From Fibrobacter sp. UWT2 (GTDB lineage Bacteria; Fibrobacterota; Fibrobacteria; Fibrobacterales; Fibrobacteraceae): 64,000 bases of DNA. Below are positions 27,039 to 34,818 of this stretch, in pieces. Position 1 is the first letter of the stretch, and each line of letters begins with the position of its first letter. The stretch covers positions 50,781-114,780 of the forward strand of contig NZ_FRBF01000011.1 of the NCBI RefSeq assembly GCF_900142545.1. Reading direction: 5' to 3'. Made by a program: the position numbers and the translations under genes. The notes beneath the pieces were generated by a model. It was not told where the DNA came from, did no database searches, and saw nothing but the letters and a program-made list of their open reading frames with translations.

Positions 27039-29273
27039 TTACTTCTTGGTCCACCTGATATTCAGCTGCTTGACGCCCTGTCTTACGGTGATCAGGTAAG
27101 CGCCTGTAGGAATGTTTTCGAGGGACAGGGCGGTGTTGTTGCTCATGGTTTTAGAGAGCACCTTCTGACCCATGATAGAGAACACGTCTACGTAAATGTC
27201 ACCAGATTCCTTGGAGTTGACATGCAACTGAGCGTTAGCAATGGTGGCGCGGAGCGGAAGTGTCGGCTTCGTCTTGAAGATTCCGACTTCCGGCTGCTGG
27301 CCTTGTTGCTTCATTAGTTCGGTGTAGTATTCTTCCAAGTTCACTGCAGAGGCACCGTCACCAATGATAACCGTATAAGAACGGGTTACTTCGCCGTAGT
27401 TCGCCGTTTCGTCGGCGTGGCCGGTAACAATCACGATGGCGTTCTGGTTGCCTGCAACGAGGTCGTTGCCGTTCTTGGTCAGGTAATCAGAAGATTCCTT
27501 GCCGTTAAAGGTATAAGTAACCTTGGCCTTTTCGTAAATGGCGGTGTCCGGGAAGAACTTGGCCTTAGTGTCGCCAAAGGCGAGGGTCAGGTTCCCTTGC
27601 TTGTCGGCTCCCTTACCGAAGTTACTGTGAATCTTGTTGATAGCCTTGAGGTAGGAAACTTCAACAGTATCCTGCAGGGCGGGGAAGCCGGCTGCTGCGG
27701 GGGCAGTGGCCACGACCTTTGCGGTACCGTAACCCTTGAATTCATACATGATAACCTGCTTGCCCCTCTGGAGAGAAGAACAGGAGGCGTCGGAACAGGT
27801 GGCCGTCTTGACGGAGACGATGCTCGGGTCAAGGGAGGTCAAGGTGAACTTGGCGCCTTCATCAGTGGTGTTAGCCGCGGAGACGACCCATTCCATATTC
27901 TGGCCACCAGAGTACTTCTGAGTTCTGTTGTTGGTGCAGTCGCCGTTGTTGTAGCACTTGAGATCAACAAAACCTGCAATAGTCTGCTTAGCTTCGGCGC
28001 TAACGATAACCAGGGACTGAGAGCCGTCATTACCGGTCATGATAACGTAGCCAGCTTTCTTGATATCGCCCGTAGAGGTCACGACGTTTTCGTTGCTGGA
28101 TGTGTAAGTACAGCCAGACTTGAGAGAGCTTGCAACGCTGCCGGCAGATTCCTTAACCGTCGTGGCGTTAAAGGAGCAAGAACCTGATTTCAGGGACTTG
28201 GCAAACAAACTGGGCCAATCGGTTGCATTCTTCGAAAGGTAATCCTTAACGAGCTTGCCGGATTCGCTGTAGCTTGCGCCGTTGAGCTTACCAATCGTGT
28301 TCAAGTCATCGCTGCCGCTGAACATGGCGGAAGTTTCTTGCTTGTTGTTGACGGCGTATTTACTTCCGACAGCACGCAGACTCCAGTTACAGTTACTGAT
28401 CTTGTTCGTTTCCATGAAGCTCATCCATTCCTGGGTGCTGCCGCTGCTCGGGCTGCCTGCACCGTCGGCATTGGTGGTACCCCATTCGGTAATGAACACG
28501 GCGTTGCCGCTGCTCTTTGCCTGGGTGGCGCGGCCACCGTAGGTGCCTACGCCATGGGTGCCTGCATAGAAGTGGAGAACGTAACCCACGTTCTTGCCGT
28601 TTACGCCACCGTATTGGGTCATCTGGGACCAGCTCGGTGTACCGACCAGAACCAGGTTATCGGTGCTGTTGCGGATGAGCGGAACAATGTTGTTGGCGTA
28701 GCCCTTCACTTGATCCCAGCTCTGGCTTACGGGTTCGTTGAAGATTTCATAAATGACGTTAGGAACGTCCTTGTACTTCTTGGCAACCTGTTCAAAGAAG
28801 GTCTTTGCAATATTCTGTTCGTTGGTGGCGCGGTGGCTGTGCCAGTCAATAATGATATAGATGTCGTTTTCGATAGCGGCTTCGACCATCTGGTCGATAA
28901 TGCCCATGTAGCCATCGGGTGCGCCGGCATAGGAATAGGCTTCGTCGAGGGCGTTGCTGGTACCGCCATCGCTATCGTAGTAAGTAATGCCCATGGCAAA
29001 ACGGAAAACGTCCATCGGCAGGTTTTCGGCTGCCCAGGAGATAACGTTCTTGTTGTAGTACGGCATACCTGTTGCATCGGACCAGAAAAGGCTCATACCA
29101 CGAATCATGGCTTCTTGGCCGTTCTTGGCACCGACGATTTTACCGCCGTCGGTATGGAGTGCACCGTAATAGCTGACAGGGCCAATGCGTTTGGGGGTGG
29201 CAGTGGATGCAGCCGCGAGTGCCGGCACCGCAGCGAGTGCGAGCAGGCAGGGGATAAGTTTTTTGATCTTCAT
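27039..29273 (-). CDS. Secreted GH5 cellulase with T9SS-like tail
   Basis: 744 residues from the ATG at 29273, which has AAGGGA upstream; an earlier in-frame start (29297) has none. A signal peptide (IPCLLALAAVPALAA) is followed by GH5 at ~30-350: RGMSLFWSD, IIDWHSH, acid/base Glu180 in YEIFNEP, HFYAGTHG, nucleophile Glu263 in ITEWGT. The order resembles subfamily GH5_2 endoglucanases. Residues ~370-660 hold Ig-like or beta-rich modules with paired Cys. The last ~75 residues (VDVFSIMGQKVLSKTM, then GAYLITVRQGVKQLNIRW) are a type A sorting tail. It should be secreted across the outer membrane and act on cellulose. Confidence 0.92.
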   Translation of the reverse strand: MKIKKLIPCLLALAAVPALAAASTATPKRIGPVSYYGALHTDGGKIVGAKNGQEAMIRGMSLFWSDATGMPYYNKNVISWAAENLPMDVFRFAMGITYYDSDGGTSNALDEAYSYAGAPDGYMGIIDQMVEAAIENDIYIIIDWHSHRATNEQNIAKTFFEQVAKKYKDVPNVIYEIFNEPVSQSWDQVKGYANNIVPLIRNSTDNLVLVGTPSWSQMTQYGGVNGKNVGYVLHFYAGTHGVGTYGGRATQAKSSGNAVFITEWGTTNADGAGSPSSGSTQEWMSFMETNKISNCNWSLRAVGSKYAVNNKQETSAMFSGSDDLNTIGKLNGASYSESGKLVKDYLSKNATDWPSLFAKSLKSGSCSFNATTVKESAGSVASSLKSGCTYTSSNENVVTSTGDIKKAGYVIMTGNDGSQSLVIVSAEAKQTIAGFVDLKCYNNGDCTNNRTQKYSGGQNMEWVVSAANTTDEGAKFTLTSLDPSIVSVKTATCSDASCSSLQRGKQVIMYEFKGYGTAKVVATAPAAAGFPALQDTVEVSYLKAINKIHSNFGKGADKQGNLTLAFGDTKAKFFPDTAIYEKAKVTYTFNGKESSDYLTKNGNDLVAGNQNAIVIVTGHADETANYGEVTRSYTVIIGDGASAVNLEEYYTELMKQQGQQPEVGIFKTKPTLPLRATIANAQLHVNSKESGDIYVDVFSIMGQKVLSKTMSNNTALSLENIPTGAYLITVRQGVKQLNIRWTKK

Positions 29274-29310
29274 AATGATTCCCTTAGATAATCCCATTTC
29301 CCATCGAGGG

Positions 29311-29318
29311 TAAAGATA
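29311..29318 (-). promoter_or_regulatory. -10 box of the secreted GH5 gene
   Basis: TATCTTTA on the minus strand lies about 38 bases before the ATG, leaving a leader with AAGGGA. Confidence 0.45.
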
Positions 29319-29586
29319 CCTTAATTATGGAATATTTGGAGGGTTCTACCCCTAAAATAATGTTTACTTGTGAATACGGGGAAAAATATATTTTTTGTTC
29401 CTTTTTCCCATATCTGCAAGAAATAAAAAAGGAATGCTCATAACAGGTGTGATGCCGCTTACATTCGCAAAAATGGCGGAATTTAAGGGGGTAAGTAAAT
29501 TTTTGTTATCGTTCTTGCGTTTTTTTGAAGATTTAAAGGTTTGTGCAAGTGGTATCCGTTTTTTAGCGAAAAAAAGGAAAAAATAT

Positions 29587-29616
29587 TTGACAGGTTGCGA
29601 AAAAAAAAGATATATT
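29587..29616 (+). promoter_or_regulatory. Near-consensus sigma-70 promoter
   Basis: A perfect TTGACA (29587-29592), an 18-base spacer with a 9-base A run, and TATATT (29611-29616). It gives a ~45-base leader containing AAAGAGAGAGA before the ATG at 29668. It is the strongest promoter seen in the window. Confidence 0.8.
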
Positions 29617-29667
29617 AGGGTGCGAACCGCCCTTTGTGGGCATAACTTTAAAAAAAGAGAGAGAATT

Positions 29668-30576
29668 ATGAACAAGAAAATTCTTAGCATTTCTGCCGTT
29701 TTGGCAGCAGCTGCCCTTTCTTTCGGTTTCGAAACCTGGAATGGTGCTGATGGTATTGCACGTGTTGACACCGGTCTCGACGCTGGTGAAGACAACTCTG
29801 GTTACTGGTACTTCTACGCCGATGGCGCCGATGGTGGCGCTTCTGTCGTGCAGTGGGCTGCTGATCCGGACGAAGAATACGGTGGATTGGAACCTGTTCT
29901 CGAAGCTTGCGGCAATGGTATCTGCGGTACTTACACCCTCGATAAGGGTACCTTGGACTATGACCCGTTCATCGGTATCGGCTTCAACGTTGGTGGTGCC
30001 GACGCTGCTGGTAAGGCAATCCCGGTTGACGTTTCCTCTTTGAGCGGTGTTTGCATTTCCTTCTCTGTGGATCATGCTGCTACCCTCGAACTTGGCCTCG
30101 GTGACGCTACCGACGCTAAGATCGGTTACGCAAACCCGGCTTATGACCTGGGTAAGTCTGCTACCGCCGTTAAGACTGTAAACGTTCCTTGGTCCAAGTT
30201 CGCTCAGCCGAGCTGGGCAAAGGCTGACCAGTCCATCTCCATCGACGAAGCTCTCGCTACTGTCGCTTCTATCAAGATGAAGGTGCAGGCCAAGACCGGT
30301 TCTGCAGGTCAGTTCAACATTACTCAGGTTGGCGAAAACGGCAAGTGCGGTGAAGTCGCTATCGGTGCCAAGGCTATCCAGTCTTCTCTGAAGGCTCAGC
30401 TCGCTGGCCGTACCCTTTCCTTCGGCAAGTCTGTTGCCAAGGCTGAAATTGTGAACCTCCAGGGTCAGGTTGTTATGGCTGCCTCCTCTGTGAAGACCAT
30501 GGATCTCTCCAAGCTCCAGGCTGGTGTCTACATGGTTCGCGCTATGGGTCTCTCTCAGCAGATCATGCTGAAGTAA
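29668..30576 (+). CDS. Abundant carbohydrate-binding-like exported protein with T9SS-like tail
   Basis: 302 residues. A signal peptide (ILSISAVLAAAALSFG) is followed by a jelly-roll-like domain (FETWNGADGIARVDTG, then GYWYFYADGADGG, GVCISFSVDHAATLELGL, TVNVPWSKFAQPSW, ASIKMKVQAKTG) of the kind seen in Fibrobacter cellulase-associated modules. A sorting-type tail ends it (AEIVNLQGQVVMAAS, then AGVYMVRAMGLSQQIMLK). No catalytic domain. The perfect TTGACA box, good ribosome site and extreme codon bias suggest a very abundant protein. It lies between two cellulase genes, so cellulose binding is a fair guess, not shown. Confidence 0.75.
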   Translation: MNKKILSISAVLAAAALSFGFETWNGADGIARVDTGLDAGEDNSGYWYFYADGADGGASVVQWAADPDEEYGGLEPVLEACGNGICGTYTLDKGTLDYDPFIGIGFNVGGADAAGKAIPVDVSSLSGVCISFSVDHAATLELGLGDATDAKIGYANPAYDLGKSATAVKTVNVPWSKFAQPSWAKADQSISIDEALATVASIKMKVQAKTGSAGQFNITQVGENGKCGEVAIGAKAIQSSLKAQLAGRTLSFGKSVAKAEIVNLQGQVVMAASSVKTMDLSKLQAGVYMVRAMGLSQQIMLK

Positions 30577-30596
30577 TCTTACTTCGGTAAAATCTT

Positions 30597-30633
30597 AAGG
30601 AAGGGTTGCGGGTTCCGCAATCCTTCTTTTTTT
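30597..30633 (+). terminator. Terminator of the CBM-like gene
   Basis: A 15-bp stem with two G-U pairs joins 30597-30611 to 30615-30629 across a 3-base loop, followed by T. Confidence 0.92.
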
Positions 30634-30677
30634 ATATGATGTAGATTACACTGGAGATTATTTTTTCTTGTTCTTTC

Positions 30678-30707
30678 TTTGAAAAGAGGGAATAAAATAT
30701 ATATTTG
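30678..30707 (+). promoter_or_regulatory. TTTG/TAnnTTTG promoter of the GH8 gene
   Basis: TTTG at 30678-30681, an 18-base spacer, TATATTTG at 30700-30707; both elements match the Bacteroidota-type consensus. The ATG is at 30732 with ACGAGG before it. Confidence 0.6.
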
Positions 30708-30731
30708 AGGAAAACGCAAAACGAGGTTGTT

Positions 30732-32234
30732 ATGCATTTCAAGAAATTTTTGACTCCCATGATGGCTCCTTTGGCCTTGAGCTTGGCTTTTGGCCTTGCT
30801 GCATGTGGCGATGATTCTTCGTCGGGTACTCCTGACCCTGTTGTGGATCCGACTCTTGATCCGGGTACGACAATTCCGACCGACCCCGGTACAACTGTTC
30901 CTACTGATCCGGGTACCACGACTCCGACGGATCCGGGTTCGACCGTTCCTGTTGATCCTGGTACGACAACTCCTACTGATCCGGGTACCACTACGCCGGT
31001 TACCAATCCGGGAACTGCTTGGACGTCGCCGGTGGCTTTGGCCGCTTCTGCCAACCCGGCTTATCCTGCCAATGTTTATGCCCTTTGGAAGCCCGCTCAT
31101 TTTGCGACACTTGAAGAGGAACAGGTCTATTATGCCTCTTATGCGGATGAGTTTGCTGACCTCTTCCCGGCGCAGTATTTGCCGGCCGGTCGTGTGCTTT
31201 GGTCTAACCAGAATACGGGTTACTACAAATCGTCTTGCTTGAACAAGGATTCCGATGTTGCGAGCATGAAGTATCGTGGCTGCACCGTGTCCGAAGGCGT
31301 TGGCTACGGCATGTTGCTTACTTACTTTAACGGCGATGCCGATGCATTTGTACGCATCTGGAATTATTCTAGGGCGTTCCGCGCTTATTATGACGTTAAC
31401 CTTACTCCGTGGATTACCTTCAGCTTTGCCAAGAAGGTGGATTACACTAGTGCTACCGACGCTGACCTGGACATTGCAACGGCTCTTATCTTGATGTATT
31501 ACAAGACCGGCTCAGCCGACTATCTTGCAGATGCTTTGAACATTATGAAGGCCATTTGGGAATTGGAAATCAACCCGACAAACTTGCTGATTTATTCGGG
31601 TGATGATGATGTCTGGCATGGAGATGGCGCAGTTTATAACCTCAGCTATTTCTCCCCGGTGGCTCTCCGCTTGTTTGCAATGGTCGATACCGATCCGACT
31701 CATAACTGGCTGGGCGTATTGGATGCTATGTATACTTATATGGCTATGGTGCAGAATGCCGGTACGGGCGTGTTCCCCGACTGGAGTGACGCTGCTGGCG
31801 TGGCTGCAAAACCGGATAACGGCTCTGCAGACAAGACTTACTGGACATTCAACAAGGAATCAGTGCGTATTCCGTGGCGTATTGCATGGGATTACTACTG
31901 GTTCCAGGATGAACGCGCCTTGGCTATCTTGACGAAGCTGAACACCTTTATTTCTGGAAAGTCTGGAGGCGATCCGTCTTCGAATGCGTTGATGGTCAAC
32001 TACTCATGGGATCCGGCAAAGAGCGATGCTGCAAGCACTGGTACGGCTATTCCGTCTCATTGGCTTGGTGCTTGGTGCGTAACTGGTTTTGGCTCCAATC
32101 CGACTTGGGTAACCGCTTGTACGGATTTGTTCAATACCAGAACTCCGGCTAATACGGGCTCTAGCTACTTCACCGATATCTTGATGGGTATTTATAGTTC
32201 CTTGCTGAATGGTGGCTTTGTAAGACCGTTTTAA
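30732..32234 (+). CDS. GH8 glycoside hydrolase lipoprotein
   Basis: 500 residues. The lipobox LAAC lipidates Cys25. A Pro/Thr/Asp linker at ~35-95 (repeated PTDPGTT) precedes a GH8 (alpha/alpha)6 domain. Signatures are the acid Glu188 in VSEGVGYGMLL, the Asp-rich TDADLDIATALI (one Asp being the likely base or substrate contact), and RIPWRIAWDYYW. GH8 members are endo-beta-1,4-glucanases, xylanases, chitosanases or lichenases; the target here is not certain, with beta-glucan or xylan most likely in this organism. An in-frame start at 30705 lies within the promoter and is rejected. Confidence 0.92.
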   Translation: MHFKKFLTPMMAPLALSLAFGLAACGDDSSSGTPDPVVDPTLDPGTTIPTDPGTTVPTDPGTTTPTDPGSTVPVDPGTTTPTDPGTTTPVTNPGTAWTSPVALAASANPAYPANVYALWKPAHFATLEEEQVYYASYADEFADLFPAQYLPAGRVLWSNQNTGYYKSSCLNKDSDVASMKYRGCTVSEGVGYGMLLTYFNGDADAFVRIWNYSRAFRAYYDVNLTPWITFSFAKKVDYTSATDADLDIATALILMYYKTGSADYLADALNIMKAIWELEINPTNLLIYSGDDDVWHGDGAVYNLSYFSPVALRLFAMVDTDPTHNWLGVLDAMYTYMAMVQNAGTGVFPDWSDAAGVAAKPDNGSADKTYWTFNKESVRIPWRIAWDYYWFQDERALAILTKLNTFISGKSGGDPSSNALMVNYSWDPAKSDAASTGTAIPSHWLGAWCVTGFGSNPTWVTACTDLFNTRTPANTGSSYFTDILMGIYSSLLNGGFVRPF

Positions 32235-32260
32235 ATAGGGGGCTTGCCCCTCGCAGGCAT

Positions 32261-32296
32261 AGAAGCCCTTGACAAAACGTCAAGGGCTTCTTTTTG
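32261..32296 (+). terminator. Terminator of the GH8 gene
   Basis: A perfect 13-bp stem: AGAAGCCCTTGAC (32261-32273) with GTCAAGGGCTTCT (32279-32291), 5-base loop, then T run. Its T run leads directly into the -10 box of the next gene. Confidence 0.95.
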
Positions 32297-32302
32297 TATA
32301 TT
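32297..32302 (+). promoter_or_regulatory. -10 box, probably leaderless BatD-like mRNA
   Basis: TATATT ends 8 bases before the ATG at 32311 and overlaps the end of the upstream terminator. No Shine-Dalgarno. Confidence 0.45.
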
Positions 32303-32310
32303 CTACGTGT

Positions 32311-33195
32311 ATGGAAAATGATTCTTTGAATGTGGAAAATGTGGTGACGGATTCGGTGCAGTCTGCTGGCGTTGGAGATAGCGTTGTCGCGGCGCCGGAG
32401 ATCGAAATGCCGACGCCGGAACAGCTTGGAATTTCGATTTCCGCGGGGCCGCAAGGTGGAATGCCCGCGGTGACCGTGGGCGACACGTTTGAATTTCCGG
32501 TGACTGTTTCTTGGGGCGTGCAAGGGAGTGCGCTTTTGGTGGTGCCGACGGGCACGGCGAATGCGAAGGGCCTGACTCAGGTAGGCATGTCGCAGGAATC
32601 GGCGCGCTCTGTGAAAGATGGCAAGGAAGTTGCCTCGATTACGTTTACCTACAAGATTTTGGCTGCCGATACGGGCAACTTGCATATTCCGGCGATGCGG
32701 TTTGAAATTCCGACGCAAATGGGGCAACCGCTCGATTTGCGGAGCGAAAGCGTGGATGTGCGCGTGAATGAACCGTTTAACCCGCTTCCGTTTGCGGTGG
32801 GGCTTGTAGTGGCGATTTGTGTGCTTTTAGCGGGCCTGTGGCGAGTGAAACGCCGTGCTGCCGTGCGAGAGGCTGCCGCGGCTAAAAACGCCGCAGAAGA
32901 TGCCTTGCGTGAACGCATGATGGTCCTCAAGCAGCGCGTGAATACGGCAGATAGTCGCGAATGGCTCTTGGAACTTGAAAGCATTTGCAAGGAATACGTG
33001 GCGGAAAAATTCGGAATGGCCGCCTCCGCGGTCAACCTCGACAACCTTGTGAAAGATGGCAACCTCGAAGGCTGGGAATCGCTTGTAGAAGAATTCGCGC
33101 ATGCCCGCTACGGCGGCGGCAAGCGCGATGGTTTCGAAAACAAGGAAACCTGGAAAGGTGCCATGACCCTTATGGGAATTTCTGAAGAAGACTAA
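32311..33195 (+). CDS. BatD-like single-pass membrane protein
   Basis: 294 residues. The ~165-residue N-terminal part is beta-rich (AVTVGDTFEFPVTVSW, then SITFTYKILAADTGNLHIPA), like the domains of BatD/aerotolerance proteins. A membrane helix follows (FAVGLVVAICVLLAGLW), then a basic, coiled cytosolic part with LLELESICKEYVAEKFG. No ordinary signal peptide is seen, so export of the N-terminal part is uncertain; it could use the central helix as a signal anchor. BatD usually sits with MoxR and BatA; here MoxR is 3.8 kb downstream with unrelated genes between. Start chosen by the box 8 bases upstream. Confidence 0.6.
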   Translation: MENDSLNVENVVTDSVQSAGVGDSVVAAPEIEMPTPEQLGISISAGPQGGMPAVTVGDTFEFPVTVSWGVQGSALLVVPTGTANAKGLTQVGMSQESARSVKDGKEVASITFTYKILAADTGNLHIPAMRFEIPTQMGQPLDLRSESVDVRVNEPFNPLPFAVGLVVAICVLLAGLWRVKRRAAVREAAAAKNAAEDALRERMMVLKQRVNTADSREWLLELESICKEYVAEKFGMAASAVNLDNLVKDGNLEGWESLVEEFAHARYGGGKRDGFENKETWKGAMTLMGISEED

Positions 33196-33207
33196 TCGGT
33201 CGTTTTC

Positions 33208-33639
33208 ATGAAAATTATTCGCGTTACAAAAGAAAGCGAACGCGCTGGCGCCTACTACGTGCGCATGGCTGCGATGATGCGCAAGTACCAGATTCCGCTG
33301 GATGCTGAAATCGATGCGCATGATGGTGAAAACTGTCATTACATTTTGGCGCTGGATGATATTTACCCGGTTGCCACTTGCCGCTGGTTTGAAGTTCGCG
33401 AGGGCGTTGCCGAAATCGGGCGCGTCGTGGTGCTGCCGGAATATCGTGGCAAGCATTTAGGCCAGGCGGTTGTTGCCGAGGCTGAAAAGTGGATGCACGA
33501 AGTTGGCGTCAAGAAAGTCGAAATCTCGAGCCGCGTGAATGTCGCGGACTTCTATGAAAAAATGGGCTATCACTTCAACGAAAGTGGTAAAGCCCATCAT
33601 GACACATTTGAATGCGTATTTATGGAAAAGGTTCTCTGA
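33208..33639 (+). CDS. GNAT-family N-acetyltransferase
   Basis: 143 residues. The acetyl-CoA-binding segment is clear: EIGRVVVLPEYRGKHLGQAVVAEAEKW contains the R/Q-x-x-G-x-G/A-like loop (RGKHLG), and DFYEKMGYHF is the usual motif near the C-terminus. The early VATCRWFEV strand fits the ElaA/YjcF type. Substrate unknown. It follows the BatD-like gene by 12 bases and is probably co-transcribed; its stop is 2 bases from the end of the convergent SMR gene. Confidence 0.85.
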   Translation: MKIIRVTKESERAGAYYVRMAAMMRKYQIPLDAEIDAHDGENCHYILALDDIYPVATCRWFEVREGVAEIGRVVVLPEYRGKHLGQAVVAEAEKWMHEVGVKKVEISSRVNVADFYEKMGYHFNESGKAHHDTFECVFMEKVL

Positions 33640-33641
33640 AC

Positions 33642-33974
33642 CTAGTGAATATCCATCTTCGAAAATAGATTCAGTACGGCGACGCCGGAAATAATCAGGA
33701 TGAGTCCGATGATGGCGCCTAGGTCGGGCATCTGCTTGAAAAAGAAGATGCCGCTGATTGTGATGAGGGCGATGCCGAGTGCCGACCAGGTGGCATACGC
33801 AATGCCGATGGGAATGGTGCGCAAGCAAAGGCTCAACAGATAGAGTGATGCCACGTAGCAAACGAGCGAGGCAATGGAAGGAACGAGTTTGGTGAACTGT
33901 TCCGACATCTTGAGGAGTGTGGTGCCGGCGGCTTCTGCGACAATGGCAAGGATAAGGAATACGTAGTTGAGCAT
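33642..33974 (-). CDS. Small multidrug resistance (SMR) family transporter
   Basis: 110 residues with four membrane helices. The conserved Glu lies in helix 1 (ILAIVAEAAGTTLLKMSE) and the YATWSALG motif in helix 3, both hallmarks of EmrE/QacE-type proton-coupled exporters of cationic compounds; they work as dimers in the inner membrane. A longer in-frame start (34043) would run through the promoter palindrome and is rejected. The start is only 6 bases after a -10-like TATATT, so the mRNA is nearly leaderless. Confidence 0.9.
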   Translation of the reverse strand: MLNYVFLILAIVAEAAGTTLLKMSEQFTKLVPSIASLVCYVASLYLLSLCLRTIPIGIAYATWSALGIALITISGIFFFKQMPDLGAIIGLILIISGVAVLNLFSKMDIH

Positions 33975-33979
33975 GGGAG

Positions 33980-34005
33980 TAATATACAAAATAATTTGTA
34001 TATTA
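33980..34005. promoter_or_regulatory. Symmetric divergent promoter/operator
   Basis: TAATATACAAA (33980-33990), 4 bases, TTTGTATATTA (33995-34005): a perfect 11-bp inverted repeat. Each arm contains an outward-facing TATATT -10 box, one for the SMR gene and one for the TfoX-like gene. A dimeric regulator site would have the same symmetry. Confidence 0.5.
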
Positions 34006-34014
34006 TGAAAAGAC

Positions 34015-34051
34015 GTCATTGTGAGGCCCCAACAAGGGGCCAAAGCAATCC
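34015..34051. repeat. Dispersed palindromic repeat, copy 1
   Basis: GTCATTGTGAGGCCCC, short loop, GGGGCC, then GCAATCC. The core is a GGCCCC/GGGGCC hairpin. It resembles the GTCATTGCGAG...GCAATC repeat family found in many bacterial genomes, and matches 34483-34517. Confidence 0.7.
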
Positions 34052-34066
34052 ATTAAGGTTTTTTAT

Positions 34067-34390
34067 ATGCCGAGTTCTGAAAAGTTTCGTGACCATGTTT
34101 TGCAGCAGTTCAAGGGAGAATTGCGTGTAACGACCCGCAAGATGATGGGCGAGTACATCTTGTATGCCGACGGAAAAATCTTCGGCGGAATATACGATGA
34201 TCGCCTGCTGGTGAAGCCCGTGTCTGCCGCGGTGGCGATGCTCCCCGGCGCAAAGAAACAACTGCCATACGATGGCGCGAAACCCATGCTCCGCGTGACC
34301 AACGAACAGATTGAAGACAACGGTCTCTTAGTTCGTTTGCTTGACGCGATGCTCCTTGAGTTGCCAGCCCCTGCGAAAAAGAAAAAGTAA
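34067..34390 (+). CDS. TfoX N-terminal-domain protein
   Basis: 107 residues, all one TfoX_N domain: RKMMGEYILYADGKIFGGIYDDRLLVKP is the family core (RxMFGxxG...Y.dg..fg...d..L.lK). It lacks the C-terminal domain of the competence regulator TfoX/Sxy, so a role in competence is not implied; such stand-alone domains are common and of unknown function. The C-terminus is a Lys-rich tail. It is flanked by two copies of a palindromic repeat. Confidence 0.8.
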   Translation: MPSSEKFRDHVLQQFKGELRVTTRKMMGEYILYADGKIFGGIYDDRLLVKPVSAAVAMLPGAKKQLPYDGAKPMLRVTNEQIEDNGLLVRLLDAMLLELPAPAKKKK

Positions 34391-34450
34391 TAGTGCGGAC
34401 CATTTTCCCCGCGTGGGGAATATGGTTTGTTTTTTGCCCTAAATATTATT

Positions 34451-34478
34451 CCCGGCTTGACCGGGCATTTCTTTTTTT
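34451..34478 (+). terminator. Terminator of the TfoX-like gene
   Basis: CCCGG (34451-34455) with CCGGG (34461-34465), 5-base loop, then CATTTCTTTTTTT. Confidence 0.75.
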
Positions 34479-34482
34479 ACAT

Positions 34483-34517
34483 GTCATTGCGAGGCCCTTT
34501 TAGGGCCGTGGCAGTCT
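34483..34517. repeat. Dispersed palindromic repeat, copy 2
   Basis: GTCATTGCGAGGCCC, TTTTA, GGGCCGTGGCAGTCT. It matches copy 1 (34015-34051) in the outer GTCATTG / GCARTC parts and in the hairpin core, with a shorter loop. Confidence 0.7.
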
Positions 34518-34611
34518 CTGACAGGCATATTTATTTATATTTCCCATTGACATAGCCCCGTACCGAATGGTTCGGAGCGACCGGAATTTTTGAGATTCGT
34601 CTCTTATTCTC

Positions 34612-34726
34612 ACGACTGAAACTACCACTTTCAAATTCTACGGGAATAAGACGAACGCTCACGTCCCATCTGGGGCGTGGGTCGTTTGTGCTTATCGTAG
34701 AAAAGGGTGTGGTAGCCCTCAGTCGT
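34612..34726. other. 115-base near-continuous imperfect hairpin (candidate structured RNA or MITE-like element)
   Basis: Arms pair in order: ACGACTGA/TCAGTCGT (34612-34619 with 34719-34726), TACCAC/GTGGTA (34623 with 34714), CTACG/CGTAG (34638 with 34700), ATAAG/CTTAT (34646 with 34695). Then ACGAACG/CGTTTGT with one G-U (34651-34657 with 34683-34689), and CACGTCCC/GGGGCGTG with one G-U (34660-34667 with 34672-34679), closing on loop ATCT. About 39 pairs with small internal loops. It stands about 90 bases before the methyltransferase gene. I recognise no known RNA family; it could also be a short mobile element. Confidence 0.55.
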
Positions 34727-34818
34727 GGTAGGCTCATTCGGCTCCACGCCTTTTTTGTTTGGCATTGAGTACAAAAGCATCCAATAAGAACTTATCTCGC
34801 AGATGAGGATGCAGAAAT

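Larger units (their letters stand above)
29274..29667. other. Divergent regulatory region between GH5 and CBM-like genes
   Basis: About 390 AT-rich bases without a credible gene. It carries a minus-strand -10 (TATCTTTA, 29318 to 29311) for the GH5 gene and a near-consensus plus-strand promoter (29587-29616). The frame of the downstream gene is open through much of it, but the initiating ATG at 29668 has the signal peptide and ribosome site. Confidence 0.6.
34391..34818. other. Intergenic region before the restriction-type island
   Basis: 428 bases with a terminator (34451-34478), a dispersed repeat (34483-34517) and the long imperfect hairpin at 34612-34726. Two overlapping minus-strand frames of 68 and 73 codons cross the hairpin but have no ribosome site or recognisable domain. 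GAGG at 34805-34808 serves the methyltransferase gene. Confidence 0.5.

Noticed and set aside
32269..32274. TTGACA as a -35 box for the BatD-like gene
   Set aside because: It lies in the terminator stem, with a 22-base spacer to TATATT, which is too long.
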